Made by a program: the position numbers and the translations under genes. DNA of 64,000 bases from assembly GCA_032358255.1 (NCBI GenBank), contig JAULBX010027052.1:1-64000 (forward strand). Reading direction: 5' to 3'. Every line of letters begins with the position of its first letter. The first letter of the stretch is position 1. Below are positions 37,542-49,800 of the stretch, in pieces. The DNA is from Heterotrichella gracilis. Taxonomy: Eukaryota; Sar; Xanthophyceae; Tribonematales; Xanthonemataceae. The notes beneath the pieces are model-generated. The model did no database searches and was not told the DNA's origin. It worked only from the letters and a program-made list of their open reading frames with translations.

Positions 37542-38246
37542 TCACAACACAGCCACGTCCAGGAAGTCTCCAGTCTGGAAGTTTAAGGACCTGAGCGTCT
37601 TGTGGTCATCTTCCGCTGGGCGGGTGGCGAAGGTGATCCCAACCTGCCGCATCACGTTGTGCCCTTTCCGGTCCGGGTACACAAAGGCAAAGCTCAGCCT
37701 TGATCCTGGGCGCCTGGCAGCTGGCTGCACCTCCTTGATCAAGTCAGACAGCTCCTTGAGGCTGGCGTCTGGCCATGTGTATATCTGCACTTCGTCCTTT
37801 GGCTCATGACCCCGTGAAAAGTCTTCAAGGCGGTGGTGACCCCCAAACTTGGGAAACACCCTGCAACACATGGTCCCAAGTGAATTTTACTTGCCTTTTG
37901 TTGGTGGTGGATACCTAGCTTGGTAACCACACCGCCCAGCAGTGCAAGGAGCTTGGCACACAATCCTGTAGCAGTGCGCAATGCATGCATATGCTGCGGC
38001 AAGCGAGTGACCCACTGATCACCTATGCAAGCAACCGTTCAGAAAAAGGTCTCACCTGAGGAGTAAAGGGCACACTTTTTCCCTGTCGATTTCTGGCTCC
38101 GCTGGTTTGGCTGGAGCGGGGGGCGGGCCCGCTGGAGGTCCATGTGCACCAAGTCTGCTCGCCATGGGTGGTCCTCGCATATGGTGCGCAGGTGGACCGT
38201 CCATATCCATCCTTCTAGGACCCACGTCGACCTCCATCCGACGCAT
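37542..38246 (-). CDS. SAP18: SAP18 family protein (histone deacetylase / ASAP complex subunit)
   Basis: Ubiquitin-like-fold subunit of the Sin3-HDAC corepressor and of the ASAP/PSAP exon-junction splicing complexes; nuclear. Two exons on the minus strand, 38246-38056 and 37860-37542, 510 nt (169 residues). The N-terminal 50 residues are Gly/Pro/Met-rich and disordered. The core begins at about 51 with DREKVCPLLLR joined across the intron to VFPKFGGHHRLEDF. KDEVQIYTWPDASLKELSDL, LSFAFVYPD and FQTGDFLDVAVL follow. All hallmark SAP18 blocks are present and the protein ends where the family does. Confidence 0.95.
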
Positions 38247-38975
38247 GTTGTTAATAAATGCCTATTTGACGGGAGAACCCTCACTGATTGCAGCACGATG
38301 TGGGGTTGAGATGCGGACGTTGGACGCCAGGCTCTGTATTGCGAAGTTGGGTCGCACAGCCTTATGGCATCAGCTGCAAAACAGCCAGTATGTTTAGATA
38401 ACAAACGCTGTTTGAACCAACTACCGTAGAGCCTTGGTGGTGGTAACCCCCCTGTCTGCCCGCATATACCGGGATATGCAGCACCGAGTTGGTGTGCACG
38501 CTTGCAAAGAGATGCTCTCAACTATTGTGTCCAAAGAAAAGCAGTAACACGACAGACAACGTAAGAAGACGCTATTGTAGTCCTGCAATCAGTGGAAACC
38601 GGCATGCTCGTTCTGTTGTCCCCCAAGGGCGGGAAGGACCTTCCCACTTCCCTACCATGATATGGTTCCCTTCTCACCGCCGCCCAACCTTATCTGCAGT
38701 GGCAATGACATCGCACCAAACTTGTCAAAACTTGCAATGCGTCACCACACAACGGGCGAGGAGGGAAACAACTAGCTGGCATTGCTGTTCTGTGCAGAAC
38801 TCGCCTGGTTGCGTGGTTTCTCGACTTGCACTGTGCCAGTGCGGCAAACAACTTGGCATGCTTCATCGTTGTGTGTGCCCTGTTTAACTTACTAGCGAAG
38901 CACACTCACTGCACCAGGCACTGGCTGGACGCTGGCTACAGTTTGGCAACACGCTTGGTTTTTCTACACGCCACA
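38247..38975. promoter_or_regulatory. Divergent promoter region, SAP18 / CPP1
   Basis: A 729-bp gap lies between divergent start codons. No gene and no recognisable element is seen. Confidence 0.45.
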
Positions 38976-40768
38976 ATGCGTTCAGCTCCCTGCTCGACCC
39001 AGCCCACCCCAGTCTGTTGCACACGCAAGCCACAAGTTGTAGGGTTGGTGTCATCCAGCAGAAGGCAGCAGCGCCACACTCCTTTCACAAGGCAGTGGAG
39101 GTCAGTTTGTACTTTTGCACTCCTAGTATTGTACAATGCACACTCAAAATTGTGTTTCTGACCTGGCCAACTGTGGTTGCAGTGGGTTGGGGTCAGCCAA
39201 GCATCACAGCACCCGGTTGCACACCTTCCAGGCAGCAGATGCTGCGGGGGACTTTGCCTTTGACTCACAAGACAGGCCAGCTGACAGCGCAGCTAGTGAG
39301 CAGTATGTAGAGATCTTCCCCAGGCTGCGTGAACGGGATCCATACAAGTGAGTCCAATGCACCACCTTTTGGGCAAATACCTACCAAGGCTGCACGGGCT
39401 TGCATATTGACATGCTGCTGTGGTGGCAGGCGGCTAGGCGTTCCCCAGGATGCTTCCTTTGAAGAGGTTCAGGAGGCCAGGAACTACCTGTATGAGGTAT
39501 GTGAATTCTCCTGAGCCTGCTCTTCAACCATGTGATGGATGCAATGGCGTAATCGTGCCCAGTAATGCCTGTTAAGTTATCACAGCAGGCTGAGCTTTGT
39601 ACTGGTTAGCCAAGCCAGGTGTATTTATCTGTATGCTTGCGCTTGTGGTCTTGCAGCAATACAAGGCGCATGCCCCCAGCCGGGAAGCAATCGAGCTCGC
39701 CTTTGATGACATCCTGCAAGAAAAGATGAAGCTGCGGAACAAATATGGGTTCAAGCCACCAAGGACTGGGCGCAAAAGCGATGTGGCGGGCGACGAGCAG
39801 GTAAGCGGTTTGTTTGACCTAGGGATAGGCGATGATCAGTATGCAAGTACATGGGACTGTGCTCCTTGGCCGCTTCTGGGCATGTGCAAGTGCCTCTATT
39901 AACTCACAATGGTGTGGCACACAGCCATTCTAACTTACATTTTTATCGTGCAGAGCAAAAATGTGATTCAGATGATAAAGGACAGGCTGGAACCCTCCGT
40001 TCCCAGCACCACCATTGTCAATGATGGCTCCATTTTCCTGGCAGCGGGGCTCTGGTAAGCATGCAGTGCAGTTGGCGTTCAATCTGAATTCCCAAGTGCA
40101 TGGTATAATCAACATGACTATGTAGGCGACATCTCTGTAAAGGGCATTGTTTAGGGTTTTAGGGTTTTAATCAACTTATTATGTCACGATTTCAGGTCTG
40201 CCTGGCAATCCGCATCAGCTGATCCCACGCTTCCTCTTGGCGCCGCCATCTGCTACTGCGCCTGGCGCTTGTTTGACAAGCGCAAGAAGCGCAACCCAGA
40301 GGGCCCCTACTGGGGCAACAGCCCCGTGTGGGGTGCGCTGGGCACAACCATCCTTGGCCTCGTCATCGGTGGCCTGGTAAGTTTCTTAGGTAATTACTTG
40401 AATTTCAGCAGCACAGCCAGCTTAGCAGTGAGTCTTGCACATGTGGCACGAAGCAATGCCATCTTGGCGCTGTAATACCACTTGCACGGCCTGGCCACTC
40501 GATTCGCCAACGCTCAAATAAAGTGCCATGCTCTCGTCAGCCTGCATGGGCAGGACTTGGCTATCAATGACAGTGTCATATACTGCTCGCAATTGCATGC
40601 CTTATATGTACATGCATAATAGCTCCATTGTAAATGTTGATGGTATATTTGCAGGCGAGCTGGTTGGCAGTGAAGTACATGCCCCTGCCACGAATGATTC
40701 GCCCAGAAGCAGCTGGCCTCTTCCTTATCAATTTGGCGTTGGGCATCGCCTGCATCTTCTTCAAGTAA
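38976..40768 (+). CDS. CPP1: CPP1-like chaperone of protochlorophyllide oxidoreductase (DUF3353)
   Basis: J-like chloroplast membrane protein; in Arabidopsis, CPP1 stabilises POR during chlorophyll synthesis. Seven exons: 38976-39100, 39183-39347, 39430-39496, 39657-39800, 39954-40054, 40196-40376 and 40655-40768, 897 nt (298 residues). The first 60 or so residues are a Cys/Ser/Arg-rich transit peptide. The J-like part is RERDPYKRLGVPQDASFEEV and SREAIELAFDDILQEKMK without the HPD motif, as expected for CPP1. The C-terminal half has membrane segments (STTIVNDGSIFLAAGLWSAW, SPVWGALGTTILGLVIGGLA and AGLFLINLALGIACIFF) around the basic loop LFDKRKKRNPEG. Intron 5 carries a telomere-like motif at 40150-40170. 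Confidence 0.92.
40150..40170 (+). repeat. Interstitial telomere-like motif
   Basis: Two TTTAGGG/TTTTAGGG units lie in CPP1 intron 5, about 25 bp before the acceptor. Confidence 0.65.
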
Positions 40769-42198
40769 ACCAGCTGGAGTTGAGGAGGATAACCTTGTAT
40801 GTGGCTGTGCTTGGAGCTGGGCAATGCAATGCGATCAGCGACATCTGGGGCAGTGCCACATGGCACAATTGCACAAGCAGCATAATGTCTAGCCAATGTT
40901 GCAGTTTGGTATTCCATGCTGTTTGCATGTTTGGGAAATGAGGGGCCAGTTTTGCTCGCTCAGCAGTCATGAGCGCTTGTATAGTGAGCATTGAGTTGTC
41001 AACCGGGTTGCATTCTGTCGCCTAAATGGGATAGCGTTCCACTGCTCCTTAGACTGCCCCACCAGGTGATTACTTGCATGCCCAACATAGTTCAGCTGCT
41101 AAACTGTGGTACCTCTCATGAATATGTTGCATATGCTGCAATCATTTCCTGCACATCCATGTGGATGTACGCACACACATCAATGTGCGATGACATGGCT
41201 GTTCTTGGCAGACCACTGATCTCATGTGATGGCCCGAGCTTACTCTGAGTCAGGCTTTAAACTACGTCAGTACTATTTGTTGCTCTGCCATGCAGTATCC
41301 AGAGTAGCCGTGCCAATATGATGTACTCAGTAATATCACTGCCTCAATAGTGCATGCACACCATATGCATCTCCAATGTGTGTACATGTTTTGCTGCATT
41401 TACTCATGCGCTCCGCTTCGCGCTGCGCTTGATTCAACGCGTGCAACCACAATGGCAGTGTGTCAGCCTTGAATGTCGCCGGCGGATGGGAATCGCACAG
41501 TACTGACACGTGTCACCCACTGGGCAGGGCAGGCATGGGACAGTACTGGCATGCTCTGTTCACACTCCGGGACCAAGATTTTGGTCCCTGGATCAGATGG
41601 GATTGAGTCCAATCTTGAGAATTTCTCAAGATTGGACCCTAGATTGGATCCCGGGCCGACCACTGGTTTCAAGTAAAAATTCAGCTTGCCAGGTGGGGTT
41701 CAGATTGAAATGCCTGCCTCAGACAGGCTGGCACTGCCTGAGGCCCTCATTGAAGTTAAAGAAAAAAGCTTTTCTGTTTGCGTTAACCGTTAAATCAGAT
41801 GCCATACACAACTCCTGCAGCCGCCTACGAATAGCAGCCACGGGCCAGACTAACAATAAACGCCAAATATAGACGCAACAGTACACTAAACAGTGCAGAC
41901 TACTGTGAATTGCCGTTGGACCCGCCAAACAAATGGAAAGCAGCATACCCTATATGTACGTGGATATGTACCTGTTCAGCATTTGCCTACTAGCACAACA
42001 ACTCCGCCTGTGGCTCAAAGCCGCACAGCAACTGGTGGTGGTCCTACGCATTCAGGCCCATCCCAGCTGACATTCTGTCTGCCAACTGTGTTGACGTGCA
42101 GAGGTTCCATCAACATGCAGCCTGCATATGCACAGGTAGGACACCCGTCTGCATGAGGCTGAGCCCGAAGCGCATGTGTCCATAGAACAAAAAGAGCA
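40769..42198. other. Convergent intergenic region with palindrome cluster
   Basis: It lies between the stops of CPP1 (+) and the HIG1 gene (-). No gene is recognised. The centre (41504-41637) holds three perfect palindromes. Confidence 0.55.
41504..41637. repeat. Cluster of three perfect palindromes
   Basis: TGACACGTGTCA lies at 41504-41515. GGGACCAA and TTGGTCCC (41569-41576 and 41581-41588) form a hairpin with a 4-nt loop. GTCCAATCTTGAGAA and its exact reverse complement (41607-41621 and 41623-41637) pair around one base. A further CCGGGA/TCCCGG pair brackets the last two. It looks like a multi-hairpin foldback element. Confidence 0.75.
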
Positions 42199-42908
42199 CT
42201 AGCTGCTGGAGCCGTGGACCTTTTCTTTCAGTGCGGCCATTTCCTACAAGCACAACGTGCCTGTGTGAGTGGACATGCCAATTATGTGCTGGCAGAGTCG
42301 ATCAATTGCTTTGCGTGGAATGCAGGGCTTACCGCCTGCGTCATGTGGTGCTTGTCGTAAAGGTCTGCCAGAGCAGCGATACCAAGAGCTCCCAGGGTGA
42401 ACGCCTACAACAAAAGAGGGTTGGGAGGGTCAACGCCACTGGCAAGACAATAATCCTGTGGTGCAAAAACGGTTGAGACAAGCCAACATCACAGTGCGAA
42501 AATCAACCTGTGCGTATACACGCGAGTGGATGATCTTCAGGCTGGTGGGAATGGGCTGACTCCATTGATACGCCATGGACCCCACAAGTGCAGTGCCCCA
42601 CATACTCCCTGTACAAAGGAGATGGTTACAAGTGCTGTTGAAAGTCATATGCTGGAATACCAGAAGGTGAACGAAGTACGCAACCAGGGTTAACTTGTTC
42701 AAGGAACAAGCTCACAAGTGCACTGCCAAGACAGAGCAGTGCACCACCCAGGGGTAACTTCTTAAGCAGAGCAAACCAAGACAGACCAGTGCACCCTAAG
42801 GCCTCAGGCCAAAGTTGCCCAACGGCTGCAAACATGCAACTTACCAATGGCCTTGAGCTTGTTTTTTCTGACCCACGCTGCTGCGTCATCGAGGTAGGAG
42901 GAACTCAT
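42199..42908 (-). CDS. HIG1-domain mitochondrial protein
   Basis: Small inner-membrane protein of the hypoxia-induced gene 1 / Rcf1 family, which associates with respiratory complexes III and IV. Four minus-strand exons, 42908-42845, 42608-42508, 42404-42333 and 42243-42199, 282 nt (93 residues), the usual family length. The N-terminus is MSSSYLDDAAAWVRKNKLKA. SMWGTALVGSMAYQW is the first helix, KIIHSRVYAQ the conserved basic loop, AFTLGALGIAALAD the second helix, and the end is a short charged tail. The last exon was chosen because it keeps the frame open to TAG; another acceptor at about 42259 would give a different short tail. Confidence 0.85.
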
Positions 42909-43805
42909 ATTGGAGCTTTTAAACCAAGGTCTGAAGAAGAAAAAATGGGTATCAGGTTGCTTGCTGGGGCATGCGGGACGTGGGTGCGCCCAACAAGGCG
43001 CCACAAGTGGTTTGGGACAGGGAGCATGCAAGCCCTTAGGACAAGAAACCCTTTAAAACAATTTTCGACTCGTTTGTGCTGCCTGTGGCTATGGTGGGAG
43101 CCTGGGAAGCTATAGCGAACATGCATGCACTGCAGACCGATGCATGCATGCGAAAGGCACAAACCTTCAACGGGACTTGGGTTCTTTCAGGAGCACGTTT
43201 TCTCCGACAAGATAGTAGGTGGGATATACTTTGTGGGCGACGCGAGCAGATTATTGGCTGCTGCTGGAGACCTGTCCAAGGTTCGCGAAGCTAGGTTGTA
43301 TTGTTCTTCAAAGCTGTGCGTACACAATCGTAAGGTCAAGTGTTTTGAAACAGTCCGTAGTAACAAGTGCGCAATTGAAAGGTTTGTTGCGAAGCACACC
43401 TAGCCTGCGCCCTTTGTAGATCGAGATTGCCCGTCACGGGCCACGTCGCTGAATAAGCGGCGGTGACCACCGTGCGGCCTCCCCGCCACCGCCACAGCCC
43501 CCCCGCCAAACCCCGTTGTTGAAGTCGCCCAATGACACCTGTGAAGAGAGCCAGACGGGGGGCTGTTGGAAGGCAAACAACTTTTGGCACTGCGGGCAAC
43601 GTCTTTTCTTTGCGCCTGTGAGGAGTGTCGACTGAGGAGTGGATCCATCCATGCCTGCATGCCATCGGGATGTGGGTCCCGAACAACAGGCTCCCAAACG
43701 TGCTGTAGACGGTTGCAGCATACATACACACTCCGTAAACATGATGTGAATGTCGTTGAAATCGTTCCCGGCAGCACAATGCAGTAACCTGCACATGCAT
43801 TCAAT
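42909..43805. promoter_or_regulatory. Divergent promoter region, HIG1 / axonemal-dynein-domain gene
   Basis: An 897-bp gap lies between divergent start codons. No gene is recognised. Confidence 0.4.
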
Positions 43806-46800
43806 ATGCAAAGTCCCAAGGTGTCTCCAGCTGAGGCCGCACTTGCGCTGCAAGCTGACTGGTCTCGAACCAAAACGTTGGATGAGGTATGCCCGGTTGG
43901 TGTTCTTGAATATAGTTGTTTGTCATCGTCACTTTCACCATATGTACCCTGGCACCCCCTTAAACATCTTGTTCAATAGCAACGGCCTTTTCTCAACCTA
44001 CCTTGTCTTCCACGACCTATCCGTCCCTCATCGTGTGCTTTGTTAGGCGTTGTTTCCAGCTGCTGACGAATTTAAGGCAGAGGTTGCTGGACCTGCTGTC
44101 AAAAGCAAGTCAGAACAGACTTACGAGTCAATGCCAGTGTATGGAGTACCAAGCAAGGCAGCAATAGTAGGCCTGTCTCATCAGAAAGGCACCATCAGCT
44201 GCAGTGAGTGGCTGCAGAAGCTGTTAACCGAGCAGCAAATACACGTACACTTACCTTCTACCTCCACGTCTGACCACACACCTCGCCACGCACTGCTGCT
44301 ACAGCTCCCACGCGAATGGGGGGTCGCCCAGGGTAAGCATGACTCTCATCTGCACCCTGCTTTGTGCAGCACAAGTTGTTGTACACACTCAGTATAAGAG
44401 TATGTTGGTGATGCTGCAGACGCAAAGCTACCTGTTGTCACCTACAACAAAGCCGGGGTGCAGTGCTTGTTGGTCCTGCCCTCAGATAGGCCAGCCACAC
44501 GACAAGACGCACTCTCAGTGGAGTCCCTGTGGAAGGAGGTTGTTTCAAACCCGGTAGAGGCGCTGCTCAGGTATATTTGTATGTGTGCCCGTATTGGGTC
44601 ACACATCCTGTGTAGCGCAGTTCTGGGGCTACAGCAATCACCCTAGATTATGTTTATAACCCTAAACAGTTATAATAAACCTGATTGTACAGCCTATGCC
44701 TAAGCAGGTTCATGGCTCCCTTGAGCACTGTTGCACTAGACTGGTTCAACCACTGAGACTTGATCGGATCTCACTTTGTGCAACCCAGGTCTGCGGAATG
44801 GCGCCAGGCTTCTCTGCTGGAATACACCTCTTCTGCTCTGATTTCGCTTCTGTCAGGAACAGGCATCGTCCCAGCAGAAGATTTGCGGTGGTTCCTGCAA
44901 AGGTTGCATGACCCTTCGGAACAGGTGCCCAGCAGCCCCCGGAAGCAGAAATTGTGGCAGGGTAGTGCAATCCCAGGTGCATCCAGCTTGCCCAGTGTGC
45001 CCAGCATCTCACCCAATGATCAGTCCCTGAGCAAACAGCCTAGAGATAAGTCAACTGACCCCCATCGGTGCCAAGGGCCACCTCCCTCAAGCACATCAGC
45101 ACCACCAGGAGGGCAAACGCCAAGCACACCTGACTCTCTGCATGCCACACCTGGGACGTGTCCTGTGGATGCTGTAGAGGTTGGTGGTACTTCTGGCCAG
45201 CAGGATCAAACAGCGCTTCCAACTACCAGTGGCAGTGGTACACCACAATTAGCTTCCAACTTCCTTAGGCCCAGCGGGGGATGTCTAGTTCAAGAGAGAC
45301 AGCCCGCTGACAGGACAAGCACAGCGCAGGGTACATCCAGCCGCAGCACACCAGCTGCTGGTGACACAATGCCAGCTCAGCGCAAGGGTGGGGCTACACG
45401 GGGAACAACGCATGATGCAGGTACTGAATGCAGTCATTGGGTGCATATATGGACCAGTCATCTGAAGGATGCACAGGATGCATGAAAGGTGCCCATGGTG
45501 CCCTTCGTCTTATAGGTGCCAGCCGCTCATGGATCATTGTGTCAACGTCGACTTCATGCTGGCACTTTCAGAACCACCATCAGTAGGCATTTGTAGACTC
45601 TCAGCAGTGGATCATAACGGTGGCTATGCTTACAGGTACCAAAGATTTGGCGGCTGAGAAACAGGGGTTGAATGCTGTTGCAATGGCGATGGTTGTGTGC
45701 ATGGCTGACCTAGTGCGACAGGTAGAAGTCCAATGTGCAGAGCGGGGCAGAATGCTGGTGACCGTGTGGAACACATACACCACAGTCTTGGGCGCAGCAG
45801 TAGGTATGTGCCAATTGATTCACTTTAGAAGGATATTGTGAGCATTCCTATGGTGGCATTAGGTGTGTGGCAATGGGAATTCCGTAAGGATCTTGTGCGT
45901 CTTCCCCTGGTGGCATGCCAACCAACTGCTGTGTCAAGTTTTAACAGTCTAATGAGCCCGGGTTGGTTCCCTCGTGACTGTCTCAAAATTCCTGTTAAAT
46001 TCCTGTTGCATGTATTCCAAAGGAAATTGCGCTGATTTTGCGCAATATTGCAGAGAGTCTGAACCAAGACAAGCAGCGCTTATCTGAGTCATGTGCTCAA
46101 CTTCGTGGGGAGCGCAAGGCAATGGTTCGAGAACTTGCTACACAGGAGTATCTACGGAAAGAGTTGCAAAAGTACAAGCTGGTGCGTTTTTCATGGCTTT
46201 GTAAGTCATGAAGTCAGATTTAGCGTGAAGGGTTTCAGGTGTACAAAAATATAGACCCTAAGGGCACAGCCACCGCCTTTCAGTTTGGGTGCATCCTCAG
46301 GCTTGATAGTCTGGAATTGATGTGGTCTTTTTTCAAAAACTTGCACGAAGTCCTGACCTTGAAATACAATGCATTCAGACATCTGAGCAAATTCCATCTG
46401 AAGCTATAGTGCATATATTGTCCTGTGCAGGTATCCCAACAGATGCAGGTTAGGGTGGAGCTGCTTGAGGAGGAGCAGGCAAGCATCAAGTCACAACTTG
46501 AAACTGCCAAAAAGGCGCTTGGTGAAGTGGATGTGCATGTGCAAAGCCGGCTTGCAGCACTGCGCTGGAAGCATGCCTATGCGTTGCTGGGGACTCGGAC
46601 AAAGCAATCAACCTTTGTCAGTGGAGGAGTTGACAACAGGGCTGCAGATGCCCTGCTTGCAAAGGTCTGTGCTATCCAACAAGCAACTGTGCACAGCGCA
46701 TTAATAACAGCCATTGCATGCAGACCCAAGCACTAATTAGAAGTGGTGAGGTATATGCGTTCCAGCAATGCTGCCAAATTTTGCAATATATGTGCTTGCA

Positions 46801-49800
46801 ATAATTTAATACTTCCCAAGTAGTGCATTGCTTTGGCCCAGTCTAGCCCATTCCAGCCCAGTGGGTGGTTGTGTATCTCAACAGATAATAAATGAATAAT
46901 TAATGAATAGTGACCAATGAACTGCCACAGGTGCAAGCCCTTGAAGCTCTTGCAGCTGGAACGGCATTGGCACGGAAGCGCAAAGAGTTTTGGTCCAGAG
47001 AGCAAAGAAAAAAGAAATTCATTGACGAGTTTGATGGCACGACTGGTTTGTTTGAAGTTGTGCAGGTGCAGAATTGCATTGAATGCACCAGCACGGATCA
47101 TCTAGCGTCACATCACTAGTCATGACTGCAGCCCTTGCTGGACAAATATGCCCAAATTTGTGGAGTATGCTTGGCTTAATTTGTACCATTGCTCCACCGA
47201 TTCTCAGTGTCTATGGAGTATCCTTGTTACCAGTTGCGGGTACTAGTGTCTCAAGGGGGTTCAGGATGATTAAAGCACTTATTACATGCATTCAAGCAGT
47301 ACAGCCAGATTAGCATGCTTCAACGTAGCCATTAAAGTATGCAACCAATATGCGCATTAATGGTTGTTTGCAACACTGCAGGCAGCGACTGGTGGTCAAA
47401 GAATTGATTTGTTTAGCCAGCTAGATCCAGAGCTTGCAGCTCACCTTCTATCAACGCTCAGTCCTGAGGTAAGCACGCGTTACGCCTTTTGTGTTGAACG
47501 CTGATCGACCGAGTGTTTGCCACGTTACGTCACCTACTGCAATATGTCAATTGCATTTTGCATTTGCTCACTGAGCACTGTCAAAATTGTACCTCAGGCC
47601 CGCGCTGCAATAATGTCTTCGATGGGTCAAGCTGAGAAGCAAAAGCTCACAGTGCTGTTGTCTGATCTGGATCGTGCCAAGACGCTCCTTGCCATGGAGC
47701 AATCTGCCAGGATGAAGACCTTTGCAGTCATGGATGGTGCCGTTGCGCTGCGCACAATTGAAGCAATCATTGCCAGCCCTGATTTGATGAGCAAGTGGCT
47801 GACGATGCCTGAAGACTCGTATCCAGAACTACTGGCATACTTTTGCCAATTGCCAATAGAGAAACAGCTAGCCATTTGTTCTGGTCTACAGCCACCGCAT
47901 GCAGCGTCATTGCTTATGGTGGGTAAATGGAACCGTTCATCTACATACTCTTCGATGCACTTCAGATTCCATGCCGTGCTTTCTAGAAGTGATCAGCAGC
48001 AATATATTCAGTGACACTGTGCTGCTATGTGTTCATACCACTGCCCATGCATGCCACAGAAATAATATTGCCCAATGCATGTTTCCTGTTAACTCAGAGG
48101 CTGGAGATGCCACTTGCGCTGGAGCCACTTCAAGCAATGACTGCAGAGGCATGTGCAAGGATTCTCCAATGTGCTCCTGTGAATTTTGCGCGGCAGGTGT
48201 TGCAAGCTCTGGATGGCATGCAGCTTGACTGCGTCACGGCAATACTCTTGCATCTGGATTGCGGCTTCATAGCAGACGTACTAAAACTGCTGCCTGCTAG
48301 CAAAGCTGCATCCCTCATCAAGGTACTATGTCCAATTTCTTCCATCAGGCTACTGTAGTGCATAAAAATTTCTGCACTTGCGTCAACCATGGTAGGCTAG
48401 GCTACTATATTTTGTTCAGCACTTACTGCGCTTGCCATCAATCAGGCATTCCATCGTCGTACGTTCATTGCCCACTTGACATGTGTGGTTCATGCTGCAG
48501 CACCTTCCGCCAGCAACGGTCTCAGCCATACTCTCAAAGCTTCCAAATGACCTGATAGGAGCAATACTGGCAGCAAAATCTGCATTAAGTACAGAACCTG
48601 CAGCGCAGCACAGAATCGAGGAGAGTCCGGGTGAAGTTGGTCAGCCGCCAGTCCCTGCTGCAGACAGTGTTGCAGATGCTGCTTCACATGCAGAACCACC
48701 TGGGCCCATCAATGCTCAGTCATCAACAGATGTTTGAGACATCTCTGTATTGGAGCAGAATGCACCTGGTCCAGGCACAGCCAGTGCTAGCAGCGCCTCC
48801 CCTGACTTCAAGCAACTCATTCACCTCCTCTCCTGTACGAGCGTTGACACCCTCAGCTCAGTGTTTGCTGGCCTGCCAGCCGAGCTGCGCGCAGGAATTT
48901 TGGCTTCGATGCCGATCAAAGACTGGGGCAGCCTCCTTGCAGCGATGAGTGCCAGCGATATTGCGGCAATACAGCGATGCTTGGAGGCTGCAGACACGTC
49001 ATCAACTTCAAATTCAGACAGGATGGGATCAGCATCAAAGCGTTCCATAACTCCCAGTGCTGTAGCAAGCACCAGCGCAGTGTCATCTGCCCCAGGCAAT
49101 CCTGCAAAGTCGAAATGGTGCGGCTGTCGGCGAATGATCATGGTTGGCTTCTGTACTATCATCTGCAATTTCATGATTTATTATTTCTCCCCTGAAGCCG
49201 CTATCACAGTGTGTGTGTGTTGCAAATTGGCATGCACACTGCACATCACAAGTCCTGTATTCGATCAGGGTAGGCGCTCGTTGTCACACGCATACCCTCC
49301 TCTTTGCAACCCAGGGATAAGGTCCGCAAGATTGCTCTGGGCAAGCGTGGAGTCACCAAGGTCCTCCAAGAGGCTCCAGGCAATGCTGTTGCCTCGCCAA
49401 GAGCGCCTTTGGAGCGCAATGCGCAAGCAGAAGGTGGGGAACTGCTGAATCACATCACATATGTGCATTGAATGCCACATAAATTGGTGAAATGCTTTTC
49501 ACTGTGTTCCAGCTCAAGCATTGCATTTGGTAGTACTATCAATGTGCTGACGGAATTCAATTACCGTTTTCTTCAGGGGACAGCCAACCAGAGCCCATGG
49601 CTTCGCCTGGTAGGACTGTTAAGCCTTTCAGATTTGCTTTCAAGAGCAACAACATTGCAGCAGCTGCAGCCAAGTACTCTGGTGCTAAAACACGGACTTC
49701 TGGATGGCTACTGTCTGTTATTGACAGTTTGTACAAGGTATTGATACCGGTAGCATAAGTTCAACATGCCAGCATCTGTGATATATACCTGCATGCCCTA

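Noticed and set aside
42259-42300. Alternative last exon of the HIG1 gene ending in a Cys-rich tail
   Set aside because: The acceptor at 42244 gives a charged helical tail (EMAALKEKVHGSSS) and family-typical length. The Cys-rich option looks less natural but cannot be excluded.
48483-48738. Separate small gene ending at the TGA near 48735
   Set aside because: The sequence continues the repeat pattern of the upstream exons, and an intron with correct phase bypasses the TGA, so a separate gene is not needed.
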